Shown piece after piece: positions 7,220 through 16,858 of a stretch of 64,000 bases of DNA; within the stretch, counting starts at the first letter, position 1, and each line of letters opens with the position of its first letter. A program made the translations under genes and the position numbers. Below the pieces are notes generated by a model. It ran no database searches. It saw only the letters and a list, made by a program, of their open reading frames with translations, and had not been told where the DNA came from. Source of the DNA: G963691885 sp963691885 (GTDB taxonomy: Bacteria; Pseudomonadota; Alphaproteobacteria; UBA8366; Aestuariispiraceae); the NCBI GenBank assembly GCA_963691885.1, contig OY829843.1, positions 4,960,001 through 5,024,000 on the forward strand, read 5' to 3'.

Positions 7220-8881
7220 GTGAACGGTTTTATTAACGTATTTCAGAATCTTGGTCCGGCCCGTGTGGCGGCAATTGGCGGCGTTGCCGTTCTTCTCATG
7301 GCCTTTTTCATCTTTATGATGACACGGTTGACCGCGGCGGACATGCGCCTGCTCTATGGCGATCTGGAACAAACCGATGCCAATCAAATAATCGCCCAGC
7401 TTACCTCCCAGGGCATACCGTTCGAGATACGCGGCAACGGATCAGAAATCCTGGTTCCGGCCGAGCAAGTAGCTGACCTGCGCCTCACCATGGCCGAGCT
7501 CGGGTTTGGCGGCAGAATTCTGGGGAACGAGCTTTTTGATCGTGATCAAGGGTTCGGGACATCCAGCTTTATGCAGCAGGTCACCGCACAACGCGCTCTC
7601 GAAGGTGAGTTGGCGCGTACGATTAGTTCCTTAACACTGGTACGGTCGGCGCGGGTACACCTGGTTATTCCGCAACGGGAGTTGTTTACCCGCGATACCA
7701 GAGAGCCATCCGCCTCCGTCGTTCTCAAAATGCGCGGCGGCAATAGACTGGACCGGCAACAGGTGCTGGCGATACAGCATCTTGTGGCAACCGGCGTTGA
7801 TCGCCTCAAACCCAATAACATCACCATTACCGACGACCGGGGCAGCCTGCTTGCCCGTGGCGGGGAGGAAGACGCAAGTCTGGGTCTCGCCAACGCTGAA
7901 GAAATGCAACGTTCTTATGAAAATAACCTCGGGCGACGTCTTGAGGAATTGCTGGAACGTACGGTCGGCTTCGGAAAGGTGCGCGCTGAGGTGCAAGCCG
8001 TCGTCAATATGAACCGGGTTGTTGAGAATGTTGAGACCTATGATCCGGAAGGTCAGGTCCTGCGCTCTTCAGAGACCATTGAGGAAGCCAATAACCTTAC
8101 CGAAGGCGGCGAGAATGCGGTAACCATTGGCAACAACCTGCCCAATGGTGGGGACGATTTCGGTGCCGATGGCGGCACAAACGAAAACTCGACCCGCACA
8201 GAAGAACGGTCAAACTTCGAAATCTCCAGAAAAGTCATCAACACTGTCCGCGGGGCTGGAGAGGTTGAAAGTGTATCGGTCGCGATCCTGATCGATGGCA
8301 GTTACACCATTCCGGAAGGGGATGGCGAAACACCGGGCGCGCCTGTCTATGTTGCGCGAACCGCCGAGGAGATGACCCAGATCGAAGCACTTGTGAAGTC
8401 AGCCATTGGTTTTGAAGAAGGCGTGGATATTGTCGAAATCATCAATATGCCTTTTGCCGATCCGATCGATTTGTCCGACACGGGTGCGGACACATTCCTT
8501 GGTCTGACCGGGGCGGATATTCAGCGTCTGATCGAAATCATCATACTGGGCGGTGTCGGTCTGTTGATCGCCTTGCTTGTCATTCGCCCGCTTATCTCGA
8601 AAGTGCTTGAGGCTGCACCATCCGCCGCCGCCGCTATTGGCGAAGATGAAAGTGTCCCGGTCATGATCACAGATCAATCCGGCGCGATTGTCGCGGCACC
8701 GGCGGGCATGATTGCCCAAGCCGAACCAGAGATGGAAGACGCGGATGCAATGATCGATATCGCCAATATCGAAGGCCGCGTGAAGGCCTCTTCAATGAAG
8801 AAAATCGGGGAGATCATCGACAAGCATCCGGAAGAGGCTGTCGCGATCCTCCGGAACTGGATGTACCAGGACGGTGGCTGA
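7220..8881 (+). CDS. fliF: Flagellar MS-ring protein FliF
   Basis: 553 residues. A first membrane segment at about residues 14-34 (VAAIGGVAVLLMAFFIFMM) is followed by the periplasmic ring-building motifs (YGDLEQTDANQIIAQLTSQG, then SARVHLVIPQRELFTRD) and a second membrane segment at about 432-456. The cytoplasmic tail (VKASSMKKIGEIIDKHPEEA) is the FliG-binding segment. FliF is the first structure built in the basal body. The GTG start at 7220 follows GGGAGG. It is the first gene of the fliF-fliG-fliH-fliN series. Confidence 0.96.
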   Translation: MNGFINVFQNLGPARVAAIGGVAVLLMAFFIFMMTRLTAADMRLLYGDLEQTDANQIIAQLTSQGIPFEIRGNGSEILVPAEQVADLRLTMAELGFGGRILGNELFDRDQGFGTSSFMQQVTAQRALEGELARTISSLTLVRSARVHLVIPQRELFTRDTREPSASVVLKMRGGNRLDRQQVLAIQHLVATGVDRLKPNNITITDDRGSLLARGGEEDASLGLANAEEMQRSYENNLGRRLEELLERTVGFGKVRAEVQAVVNMNRVVENVETYDPEGQVLRSSETIEEANNLTEGGENAVTIGNNLPNGGDDFGADGGTNENSTRTEERSNFEISRKVINTVRGAGEVESVSVAILIDGSYTIPEGDGETPGAPVYVARTAEEMTQIEALVKSAIGFEEGVDIVEIINMPFADPIDLSDTGADTFLGLTGADIQRLIEIIILGGVGLLIALLVIRPLISKVLEAAPSAAAAIGEDESVPVMITDQSGAIVAAPAGMIAQAEPEMEDADAMIDIANIEGRVKASSMKKIGEIIDKHPEEAVAILRNWMYQDGG

Positions 8882-8996
8882 TCCGGGGCTTTATGGAATA
8901 TAAATGATTTATCTCATATTCTAATGCTGACGAGTTGAATTGAATCGGTCTTCATGATCAACCATTCATGGACTGGCGGAAAACTGAGGCGCTGAC

Positions 8997-10013
8997 ATGC
9001 GGATAAGAGAGGATTACAGGGGATTGAGCGGGCCTGAGAAGGCCGCCATCATGATGCTCGCCGTTGGGGAAGACAACGCAGCACGCCTGTTCGGTCATAT
9101 GGACGATGAAGAGATCCGCGAGATTTCCGCATCCATGGCCAATCTCGGCACGATTGGTGCCAATATTGTCGAACGCCTTTTTGTTGAATTCGCCGAACAG
9201 ATTTCATCCACCGGCAGCCTTGTTGGATCGTATGAAAGCACCGAACGCCTGTTGTTCAAGGCGCTCGATGCGGACCGCGTCTCCGCAATTATGGAGGAGA
9301 TCCGGGGGCCGGCCGGTCGCACCATGTGGGACAAGCTGGCCAATGTGAACGAGGTTGTGCTCGCCAATTACCTCAAGAACGAATACCCGCAAACGGTCGC
9401 AGTCGTCCTTTCCAAGATCAAATCGGATCACGGATCACGCGTTCTGGCAGCCTTGCCGGAGAGCTTCGCGATGGAAGTCATCATGAGGATGCTGCGGATG
9501 GAAGCGGTTCAGAAAGAGGTTCTGGACGATGTTGAACGCACCCTGCGCAATGAGTTCATGACCAACCTGGCGCGGACCGCCCGTCGTGACAGCCACGAAA
9601 TGATGGCCGAGATCTTCAACTCCCTGGATCGGAATACAGAAAACCGCTTCATGACGCTGTTGGAAGAACGCAATCGCGACAGTGCGGAGCGGATCAAAGG
9701 CCTGATGTTCACTTTCGAAGATCTGCAGAAACTGGATCCGGGTGGCGTTCAGACCCTGTTGCGGAATGTCGATAAAGACAAACTGGGTATCTCCCTGAAA
9801 GGGGCCTCCGACGCAATCAAGGATCTGTTCTTTGGCAATATGTCCGAACGTGCTGCAAAAATCCTCCGGGAAGATATGGCTGCTCTGGGACCGGTTCGCT
9901 TGCGCGATGTGGATGAGGCGCAGATGGAAATGGTCAACATGGCCAAGGACCTGGCGGCCAGAGGCGAGATAGTGATCTCCGAAGGCAGCGCCGAAGACGA
10001 ACTGATTTATTAA
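8997..10013 (+). CDS. fliG: Flagellar motor switch protein FliG
   Basis: 338 residues, the normal length. The N-terminal domain begins LSGPEKAAIMMLAVGEDNAA, the middle domain has the conserved KIKSDHGSRVLAALPE region (a variant of the EHPQ area), and the C-terminal domain has charged helices with KLGISLKGASDAIKDLFFGN and MSERAAKILREDMAALGPVR, which contact the stator. It forms the rotor torque ring on FliF. It starts with ATG 115 bp after fliF. Confidence 0.96.
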   Translation: MRIREDYRGLSGPEKAAIMMLAVGEDNAARLFGHMDDEEIREISASMANLGTIGANIVERLFVEFAEQISSTGSLVGSYESTERLLFKALDADRVSAIMEEIRGPAGRTMWDKLANVNEVVLANYLKNEYPQTVAVVLSKIKSDHGSRVLAALPESFAMEVIMRMLRMEAVQKEVLDDVERTLRNEFMTNLARTARRDSHEMMAEIFNSLDRNTENRFMTLLEERNRDSAERIKGLMFTFEDLQKLDPGGVQTLLRNVDKDKLGISLKGASDAIKDLFFGNMSERAAKILREDMAALGPVRLRDVDEAQMEMVNMAKDLAARGEIVISEGSAEDELIY

Positions 10014-10064
10014 TTGATCCGGGATTCGAGCAATCGGATCACGGGTCAGTTGGAACTGGTGACT

Positions 10065-10895
10065 ATGCAACCTGCGAATTTAAAACCCTTCTTGTTTGAC
10101 GTCTCATTCGACGACGAGATGGCAATGCAAGAGCGGAAACGCAAAGAGGAAGCAGCCCGTCTTGCCGAGGAAGAAGCCCGTGCCTATGCCGAGGCCAATC
10201 CACCGGCGCCGACCTTTTCAGAAGACGAGATGCTTGCGGCCAAGGCACAGGCCTGGGCCGAAGGACACGCAGCCGGCCTTGCCGAAGCAGAACAGTCGCA
10301 GGCAGCCAAATTGAATACACTCACAGAAAACCTGGCAGCGGAAATTAGCGGCATCCATATTCACCAGGATGTTGCGAATGAACGTTTGGCCGCGGATGCC
10401 TGTGAGTTGGGTGTGAGGGTCTCAAAACATCTTTTGCCGGCCTATGCCGAAAAGCACGGACTTGATGAGGTTCGGTCTGTGCTGACCGAGTGTTTTGAGA
10501 ACCTGGCCCATAGTGCAAAAATCGTGATCACCACTGCCCCTGAAAACAGGGAAACACTGGAAGAACATGTTCAGAACCTCGCCGCCCGCAGCGGCTTTGA
10601 AGGTCGGCTTTTGCTGCTGGAAGATAACAGCCTCGGCCCAGCTGAAATCAGCGTAAATTGGGATGGTGGCGGTCTTGAGCGATCAGAGGAAATGATCTGG
10701 AACCGATTGGATCAGGTCATGGAGCGGCTTCACCAGAACCTTCCACCTAAGGCCGCTCGAGAGATGCCGACGGAAGCTGAACCAACAAACGAGACCCCTG
10801 CCCCGACACAAGAAGAACAGGTAGCAGACCCCGCGCAAGATGCGCCTGCGGACCCTGTAGATACGACAATCGCCGAGGAGGCTGAAAATGTCTGA
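10065..10895 (+). CDS. fliH: Flagellar export ATPase regulator FliH
   Basis: 276 residues. The N-terminal part contains an Ala/Glu-rich helical region (RKRKEEAARLAEEEARAYAE) typical of FliH coiled coils. The C-terminal domain at about residues 120-225 has LLEDNSLGPAEISVNWDGGG, the FliH/V-type ATPase E-like motif. FliH holds the FliI ATPase at the export gate; fliI itself is not in the window. An ATG at 10065 is chosen; a TTG directly after fliG is possible but less likely. It overlaps fliN by 8 bp. The Glu/Pro-rich tail is extra. Confidence 0.85.
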   Translation: MQPANLKPFLFDVSFDDEMAMQERKRKEEAARLAEEEARAYAEANPPAPTFSEDEMLAAKAQAWAEGHAAGLAEAEQSQAAKLNTLTENLAAEISGIHIHQDVANERLAADACELGVRVSKHLLPAYAEKHGLDEVRSVLTECFENLAHSAKIVITTAPENRETLEEHVQNLAARSGFEGRLLLLEDNSLGPAEISVNWDGGGLERSEEMIWNRLDQVMERLHQNLPPKAAREMPTEAEPTNETPAPTQEEQVADPAQDAPADPVDTTIAEEAENV

Positions 10896-11244
10896 TACCG
10901 GAGACAATCTGGAACTGAATGAACTCGAAGAAAGCGATACCGCTGGCGAGTCTCTCGACCCGCGGGCTGCTGATCTTCTGGTCCCGTCCGGTGCCCGCGA
11001 CCTGGAGGCGGTGTATGAGATCCCGGTTCAGGTTTCAGCCGTTTTGGGTAAGGCCAATATGCAGGTCAGCCAGCTTTTGAAACTGGGGCGCGGTGCCGTG
11101 GTCGAATTGGACAGAAAAGTCGGTGAGGCCATCGATATCTATGTGAACAATCGTCTGGTCGCGCGCGGCGAAGTGGTCGTAGTCGATGACAAGCTAGGCG
11201 TCACCATGACGGAGATCATCAAGTCGGAGAAATCCGGCGGATGA
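10888..11244 (+). CDS. fliN: Flagellar motor switch protein FliN
   Basis: 118 residues. After an acidic N-terminal region of about 45 residues comes the SpoA/FliN domain: YEIPVQVSAVLGKANMQVSQ, then LKLGRGAVVELDRKVGEAID and VNNRLVARGEVVVVDDKLGV. FliN forms the lower part of the C-ring and docks FliH. It overlaps the end of fliH, so translation is probably coupled. fliM is absent here. Confidence 0.95.
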   Translation: MSDTGDNLELNELEESDTAGESLDPRAADLLVPSGARDLEAVYEIPVQVSAVLGKANMQVSQLLKLGRGAVVELDRKVGEAIDIYVNNRLVARGEVVVVDDKLGVTMTEIIKSEKSGG

Positions 11245-11281
11245 CCATTTTACACCTTCTTTCGACTTGCGGGGATCGCTG

Positions 11282-12112
11282 ATGGCAACTGAATTTCCGA
11301 CAGAAGGCGGCCGCAGCATCTCCAGTTCGGGCAGCAAGAGCTTCTTCGATCTTGCGACCATCCTTGGCATTCTCGCAGCCATTGGCCTGATCAGTTCCGC
11401 GATTATCCTGGGGGGCTCGCCGGGGTCGTTCGTCGATGGCCCCTCCATCCTGATCGTGTTCGGTGGCACTTTCGGCGTCACCACTGCCTGTTTCTCGCTC
11501 CGCGATATGGTGGCAGCTATGAAGGACGCCTCCAAAACGGTTTTCCGGACAAAAACGGACCTGCAAAGCGCTGCACAGCAGATGCTTCAAATCGCCCAGA
11601 TTGCACGATATCGCGGCGTTCTCTCGATCCAGAGTTACATGTCGGCCCTTGAAGACCATCCGATGCTGGTTCAAGGCCTGAACATGGTGGTCGACGGCAC
11701 CACCGGTGACGAGGTCGAACGCATCATGCAGCGGGAAGTGCAGTCCCAGACACTGCGGCACAGCCGTTCTGTCAGTATCATGCGCAAGGCGGGTGAACTG
11801 GCCCCCGCGATGGGACTGATCGGCACCCTGGTCGGATTGGTTCAGATGCTGGGCAATCTTGAGGATCCCTCAACAATTGGGCCCAGCATGGCCGTCGCCT
11901 TGCTAACGACATTCTATGGCGCCTGCTTGGCCAATATCGTCTTTAACCCGCTTGCGTCCAAACTGGAACGCAATGCGTCGGAGGATATGATCCTGAACCA
12001 TCTTTGTGTCATGGCAGCCTCATCCATTGGCCGCCAGGAAAACCCGAGACGTCTGGAAATGCTGTTTAACACCACTCTGCCGCCGTCGCAGCGGGTTGAT
12101 TATTTTGGATAG
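11282..12112 (+). CDS. motA: MotA/PomA-type flagellar stator protein
   Basis: 276 residues with four membrane segments: two near the N-terminus (about 20-45 and 47-68) and two in the C-terminal half (about 168-190 and 198-220, with AGELAPAMGLIGTLVGLVQM). The cytoplasmic loop between segments 2 and 3 carries the charged rotor-contact region. MotA and MotB form the ion channel that drives rotation; no motB is nearby. The ATG at 11282 follows GGGGA. PomA-type stators can use sodium; the ion cannot be told from this sequence by eye. Confidence 0.88.
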   Translation: MATEFPTEGGRSISSSGSKSFFDLATILGILAAIGLISSAIILGGSPGSFVDGPSILIVFGGTFGVTTACFSLRDMVAAMKDASKTVFRTKTDLQSAAQQMLQIAQIARYRGVLSIQSYMSALEDHPMLVQGLNMVVDGTTGDEVERIMQREVQSQTLRHSRSVSIMRKAGELAPAMGLIGTLVGLVQMLGNLEDPSTIGPSMAVALLTTFYGACLANIVFNPLASKLERNASEDMILNHLCVMAASSIGRQENPRRLEMLFNTTLPPSQRVDYFG

Positions 12113-12198
12113 GGTACGAAGAGCCCACCCGTAAACTGGATTATTAAGACCGAACATGCTGTCGGTTCAATTTCTGACAGATTTGGAGACAAGTTGAG

Positions 12199-13605
12199 AT
12201 GAAATTATTGATTGTTGGCACAATGGGTGGGCATATGACGACCGCCAGTCAGATTGCCATGAAGCGCGGCGCCAAGGTCACGTCGGTCAATAATATTGAT
12301 GACGCGATGACCACATTGCGGTCCGGCTATGGTGCCGATATCGCCATGGTCGATGTGCGCCTGAATGTTGGCAATATGGCCGCAAAGCTGGAAAACGAGC
12401 GGATAATTCTTCCGATCATTGCCTGCGGTATTGAAGGGACACCTGCCGATGCCGCCGTAACGGCCATCAAGGCCGGGGCACGCGAATATCTGCCACTGCC
12501 GCCAGATCCGGAACTGATCGCAGCGGTCTTTGAAGCGGTGACCGAAGAGAGCAACGCAATCATCCATCGCGACCCAGCGATGAAGCGGGTTTTGCAACTG
12601 GCCGACCAGATCGCCCCCAGCAACGCTTCTGTCCTGATCACCGGTGAATCCGGAACCGGTAAAGAGGTGATGGCCCGCTATATTCACGCAAAAAGCAAAC
12701 GGGCATCCGGTGAATTTGTCGCCCTCAACTGTGCTGCGATCCCGGAAAACCTTCTGGAATCCGAATTGTTCGGCCACGAAAAAGGCGCGTTTTCCGGCGC
12801 GATTGCGCGGCGCGTTGGAAAATTTGAGCAAGCCGATGGTGGCACCCTGCTTCTCGATGAAATCAGCGAGATGGACCCAAGGCTTCAGGCAAAACTGCTG
12901 CGCGCCATTCAGGAACGTGAGATTGATCGCGTCGGCGGATCCAAACCGGTCCGTGTTGATGTTCGGCTGCTGGCCACGTCGAACCGCAATCTCGAAGCCG
13001 AGGTCCGCGAAGGGAATTTTCGGGAGGATCTGTATTTTCGACTAAACGTGGTCAATCTGCGTTTGCCATCCCTTCGCGAGAAGCCGCAGGACATCCAGAT
13101 CCTGGCAGAGCATTTTGCGGTGCGCTTCGCCGAAATGAACGGTGTCCCGGAACGCCGCTTAAGCGAAGGTGCCCTGGATGCACTGAAAGCGCATAGTTGG
13201 CCAGGCAATGTTCGGGAACTTGAAAACACCCTGCATCGGGCCGTCCTGCTTGCACAAGAAGACGAGATCGAAGCCTCAGCCATTCTTCTGACCGGAACCC
13301 CAACTGCCGATGCGCCCTCTCCTGCACCAAGTAGTGCCGAAACACCCGCCCCCGCGGCACCGACCACGGCCGCCCCTCAGCAGGCCCCGCCCGATACTGC
13401 TGCTGGTGCAGCGGAGGGTGGGTCGCTTGTTGGCAAGACTGTTGCTGGAGTGGAGCGCGAGTTGATCATCGACACGCTGCAACACTGTCTGGGCAACCGC
13501 ACCCATGCGGCGAATATCCTGGGAATTTCCATCCGCACCTTGCGGAATAAATTGAAACAATATGCCGAAGAAGGCCACGCCGTTCCTCATCCCGGCGAAG
13601 GCTGA
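12199..13605 (+). CDS. flbD: Sigma-54-dependent flagellar regulator FlbD
   Basis: 468 residues. An N-terminal degenerate receiver (about 1-115), an AAA+ central domain with Walker A GESGTGKE, the sigma-54 contact loop, Walker B LLLDEISEMD, and a C-terminal Fis-type helix-turn-helix (NRTHAANILGISIRTLRNKL). The overall sequence is close to Caulobacter FlbD, which activates late hook and flagellin genes at sigma-54 promoters and represses early ones. The sigma-54 loop reads GAFSGA (residues 196-201) instead of the usual GAFTGA. A Pro/Ala-rich linker at about residues 370-405 separates the ATPase from the DNA-binding domain. Confidence 0.93.
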   Translation: MKLLIVGTMGGHMTTASQIAMKRGAKVTSVNNIDDAMTTLRSGYGADIAMVDVRLNVGNMAAKLENERIILPIIACGIEGTPADAAVTAIKAGAREYLPLPPDPELIAAVFEAVTEESNAIIHRDPAMKRVLQLADQIAPSNASVLITGESGTGKEVMARYIHAKSKRASGEFVALNCAAIPENLLESELFGHEKGAFSGAIARRVGKFEQADGGTLLLDEISEMDPRLQAKLLRAIQEREIDRVGGSKPVRVDVRLLATSNRNLEAEVREGNFREDLYFRLNVVNLRLPSLREKPQDIQILAEHFAVRFAEMNGVPERRLSEGALDALKAHSWPGNVRELENTLHRAVLLAQEDEIEASAILLTGTPTADAPSPAPSSAETPAPAAPTTAAPQQAPPDTAAGAAEGGSLVGKTVAGVERELIIDTLQHCLGNRTHAANILGISIRTLRNKLKQYAEEGHAVPHPGEG

Positions 13606-13616
13606 TGGCACAATAG

Positions 13617-15734
13617 ATGGCAGAAGTCCAAGGACCTGATGGATCGACCGTAGCTGCCGGGCCCAGTTTTGGGGAACGGTTGCGCGGCATTGGTGCGCAG
13701 AAAGAAATTCTGCTGCCGATCGGGATTCTGGGGATCCTGATCCTGCTGTTGGTCCCGCTGCCAACATGGCTCCTTGATTTTGCTCTGTCGATTTCCATCA
13801 CGTTTTCGGTGATCATTGTCCTGACCGTGGTCATGATCAAAACGCCGCTGGAACTGACCTCTTTTCCCACCATCCTGCTTATTGCGACGATGTTGCGCCT
13901 GGGCCTGAACGTCGCCTCTACCCGGTTGATCCTGTCTGATGGTCATACGGGAACGGATGCAGCGGGGCGCGTCATCGAGGCCTTCGGATCATTTGTCGCC
14001 GGCGGAAACTATGTCATCGGGATCATTGTTTTTGCCATCCTGGTCATCATCAATTTCATCGTGATTACAAAGGGTGCGGGCCGTATTGCAGAGGTCGCCG
14101 CCCGCTTCACCCTGGATGCCATGCCCGGCAAACAAATGGCGATTGATGCCGACCTGTCGTCAGGTCTGGTCAGCGAGGATGAAGCCAAACAGCGCCGCAA
14201 GGACCTTGAGACGGAAAGTTCCTTCTACGGTTCAATGGATGGTGCCTCAAAATTCGTTCGTGGTGATGCGGTGGCGGGTATCCTGATCACCTTCATCAAT
14301 GTCATTGGCGGCATCATCATCGGCGTTGTTCAAAAAGACATGACCATGGCAACGGCCGCAGAAAACTATACCCTGCTGACCATCGGGGACGGGTTGGTCA
14401 GTCAGATCCCCGCACTTGTTGTGTCCACCGCTGCTGGTCTTCTGGTCACAAAGGCAGGCGTTACAGGTGCGACTGATGTCGCCGTCTTCGGTCAGTTGAC
14501 GAGCTACCGTGTCACCTTGTGGATTGCAGCCGCCCTGCTGTTCCTGATGTCCTTTATTCCGCAACTACCCGCATGGCCCTTTACTATCCTGTCAGTCTTT
14601 TGCGCGCTTGGTGCCTTTCTGCTTCAACGTGGGGATCGCCAGGCGGTCATCACCGAACAATTGGCAGAAATGGAAGAAGACGTCCCCCTTCCCCCACCCG
14701 AGGAACCAATTTCCAGCGCCCTGCAGATCGACCTGGTTCGCCTGGAACTCGGTTATGGTCTGTTGCCCTTGATCAATGCCAGCGACGAACGCCGCCTGAC
14801 CGACCAGATCAAGGCCCTGCGCCGTCAGATTGCGAGTGAGATGGGCTTTGTCATGCCCGCTGTCCGCATTCAGGACAACTTGCAATTGCCTGCCAATACC
14901 TATGTCATTCGGATCAAGGAAATTGAATCCGGACGGGGTGATCTGCGCCCCAACATGCATCTGATCATGGATCCGAGGGGTGAAAAAATATCGCTTCCGG
15001 GCGAAACAACGGTCGAACCCACGTTCGGTCTTCCGGCCATGTGGATCAATGATCAGCAACGCGAAGAGGCGATGTTTCGCGGCTATACCGTGGTCGACCC
15101 TTCAACCGTCGTCGTCACCCATCTGACCGAAATCGTCAAAGACAACATGTCTGAACTGCTTTCCTATGCAGAGACCAAGAAACTGATGGACGAGTTGCCG
15201 GAAAGTCAGGCGAAACTTGTCGAAGATCTTGTCCCGACCCAAATCAACCTTGGGGGCGTTCAGCGTGTCTTGCAAAATCTGTTGAACGAGCGCGTTTCCA
15301 TTCGCGATCTGCCAACCATCCTGGAAGGCATTTCAGAGGCTGTTGGATACACAAGAAACGTTACCCAAATCACCGAACATGTCCGCGCCCGCCTGTCGCG
15401 CCAGATGTCAGACTCGAATGCCAATGAACAGGGCGTCGTTCCGTTGATCACACTGACGCCACAGTGGGAACAGGCATTCCTGGACAGCATTGTCGGACAG
15501 GGCGATGACCAGCAGCTTGCCATGCCACCGACCCAGCTGCAGGACTTTATCACCGGTGTCCGCAAAGCCTTTGAACGCGCCGCCATGAATGGTGAAACGC
15601 CTGCCCTGCTCGTCAGTCCGCAAATCCGTCCTTTCGTGCGATCCGTCATCGAACGTTTCAGACCGGTAACCGTTGTTATGAGCCAGAATGAAATCCACCC
15701 CAAAGCCAAGATCCGGACTGTTGATCAGATTTGA
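13617..15734 (+). CDS. flhA: Flagellar export gate protein FlhA
   Basis: 705 residues, the family length. The N-terminal half has about eight membrane segments and the FHIPEP signature region around TSFPTILLIATMLRLGLNVA. The C-terminal half is the cytosolic ring domain that receives substrate-chaperone complexes. FlhA is the proton-driven core of flagellar type III export. It starts 11 bp after flbD, so the two are very probably co-transcribed. Confidence 0.96.
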   Translation: MAEVQGPDGSTVAAGPSFGERLRGIGAQKEILLPIGILGILILLLVPLPTWLLDFALSISITFSVIIVLTVVMIKTPLELTSFPTILLIATMLRLGLNVASTRLILSDGHTGTDAAGRVIEAFGSFVAGGNYVIGIIVFAILVIINFIVITKGAGRIAEVAARFTLDAMPGKQMAIDADLSSGLVSEDEAKQRRKDLETESSFYGSMDGASKFVRGDAVAGILITFINVIGGIIIGVVQKDMTMATAAENYTLLTIGDGLVSQIPALVVSTAAGLLVTKAGVTGATDVAVFGQLTSYRVTLWIAAALLFLMSFIPQLPAWPFTILSVFCALGAFLLQRGDRQAVITEQLAEMEEDVPLPPPEEPISSALQIDLVRLELGYGLLPLINASDERRLTDQIKALRRQIASEMGFVMPAVRIQDNLQLPANTYVIRIKEIESGRGDLRPNMHLIMDPRGEKISLPGETTVEPTFGLPAMWINDQQREEAMFRGYTVVDPSTVVVTHLTEIVKDNMSELLSYAETKKLMDELPESQAKLVEDLVPTQINLGGVQRVLQNLLNERVSIRDLPTILEGISEAVGYTRNVTQITEHVRARLSRQMSDSNANEQGVVPLITLTPQWEQAFLDSIVGQGDDQQLAMPPTQLQDFITGVRKAFERAAMNGETPALLVSPQIRPFVRSVIERFRPVTVVMSQNEIHPKAKIRTVDQI

Positions 15735-15796
15735 CGCAGACACAGGTTCCGCGCACTATTCCGGGACGTAATTCTATACTAATGAATTGATATTAA

Positions 15797-16813
15797 ATGC
15801 GGCTTAAAACCTTTCACGCAAAGAGTCTGGCAGACGCCATGCTGCTGGTTCGGGAACAATTGGGGGAAAACGCGATTATCGTTTCCACCCATGACGCGAC
15901 CGGTCCGGAAGGCGCGCGTGTGATCGCCGCGGTTGAACGGCCTGAGTTGGATGAGCCCGTTGATGATCGCATTGATTTTGAGGAGGTCATTACCGCTGCC
16001 CTGGAACGCCACGGGGCACCGCCCGAACTGACAGACCGCATCATTTCGGAAACCGGCATGATCGAAGAAAGCGATCCCGCCCGCGCCCTGGCACACGCGC
16101 TCTCGTCGCTGTTCCAGTTCTCTCCCCTCGCCCTCGATGAGGCCGACAAACGGTATATCCTGATTGGCCCTCCCGGTACCGGGAAGACAGTTACCTGTGC
16201 AAAAATGGCAGCTGAAAAAGCGCTGGTCGCGGCAGAGGAGATGTCGGGTGATGACGGCAAAGAAAATGCGCTACCCGTCACCCTGATCGCCGCCGATACG
16301 CACCGACTGGGTGCGGTAGAGCAATTGGGACTCTATGCCGATCGGCTGGGCACCCGTTTCAGCGTTGCGCGGGATAGCGCAGAACTCAAAGACGCCTTGT
16401 CTCTGGTACCTGATGGCGACCTGGTTCTGATCGATACAGCGGGGACCAACCCTTTCGATCTGGAAGAACTGGCTGAAATCGTTACACTGGTGGAAACCGA
16501 TCAAATAGACCCGATCCTGGTGCTTGGTGCCGGTCGCGATTATGAAGAGGCGAGTGATCTGGCAAAAGCCTTTCGTCCGGTTCGGCCAACGCGTTTGTTG
16601 ATCACCGGTTTTGATATTGCCCGCAAATTGGGGTCAATGCTGGCCGCCGCCGATGCAGGGGAACTCGCCTTTTCCAGCGTCTCACGTTCGCCCAATATCG
16701 CCGACGGGCTGCAGCCGTTGGACGCCGAAGAACTCGCGCGGCTTTTAATGAAAAACAACAATCCAACGCGCAGTAACGGACGCAGTCCTGGCCTGAGTGA
16801 TGAGGCGGGCTGA
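15797..16813 (+). CDS. flhF: Flagellar SRP-like GTPase FlhF
   Basis: 338 residues. The N-terminus MRLKTFHAKSLADAMLLVRE is the FlhF start. A GTPase core follows, with a P-loop GPPGTGKT at about residues 122-129 and IDTAGTNPFD (G3-like) further on. FlhF helps place the flagellum at the pole with FlhG. It is shorter than the more than 400 residues of Vibrio or Bacillus FlhF, mainly in the linker between N-terminus and GTPase. It lies 62 bp after flhA and 45 bp before flhG. Confidence 0.9.
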   Translation: MRLKTFHAKSLADAMLLVREQLGENAIIVSTHDATGPEGARVIAAVERPELDEPVDDRIDFEEVITAALERHGAPPELTDRIISETGMIEESDPARALAHALSSLFQFSPLALDEADKRYILIGPPGTGKTVTCAKMAAEKALVAAEEMSGDDGKENALPVTLIAADTHRLGAVEQLGLYADRLGTRFSVARDSAELKDALSLVPDGDLVLIDTAGTNPFDLEELAEIVTLVETDQIDPILVLGAGRDYEEASDLAKAFRPVRPTRLLITGFDIARKLGSMLAAADAGELAFSSVSRSPNIADGLQPLDAEELARLLMKNNNPTRSNGRSPGLSDEAG

Positions 16814-16858
16814 TGACAGGAAAGACAGTTCCCGTGACCTTCAAAAACCGGTGCAATC

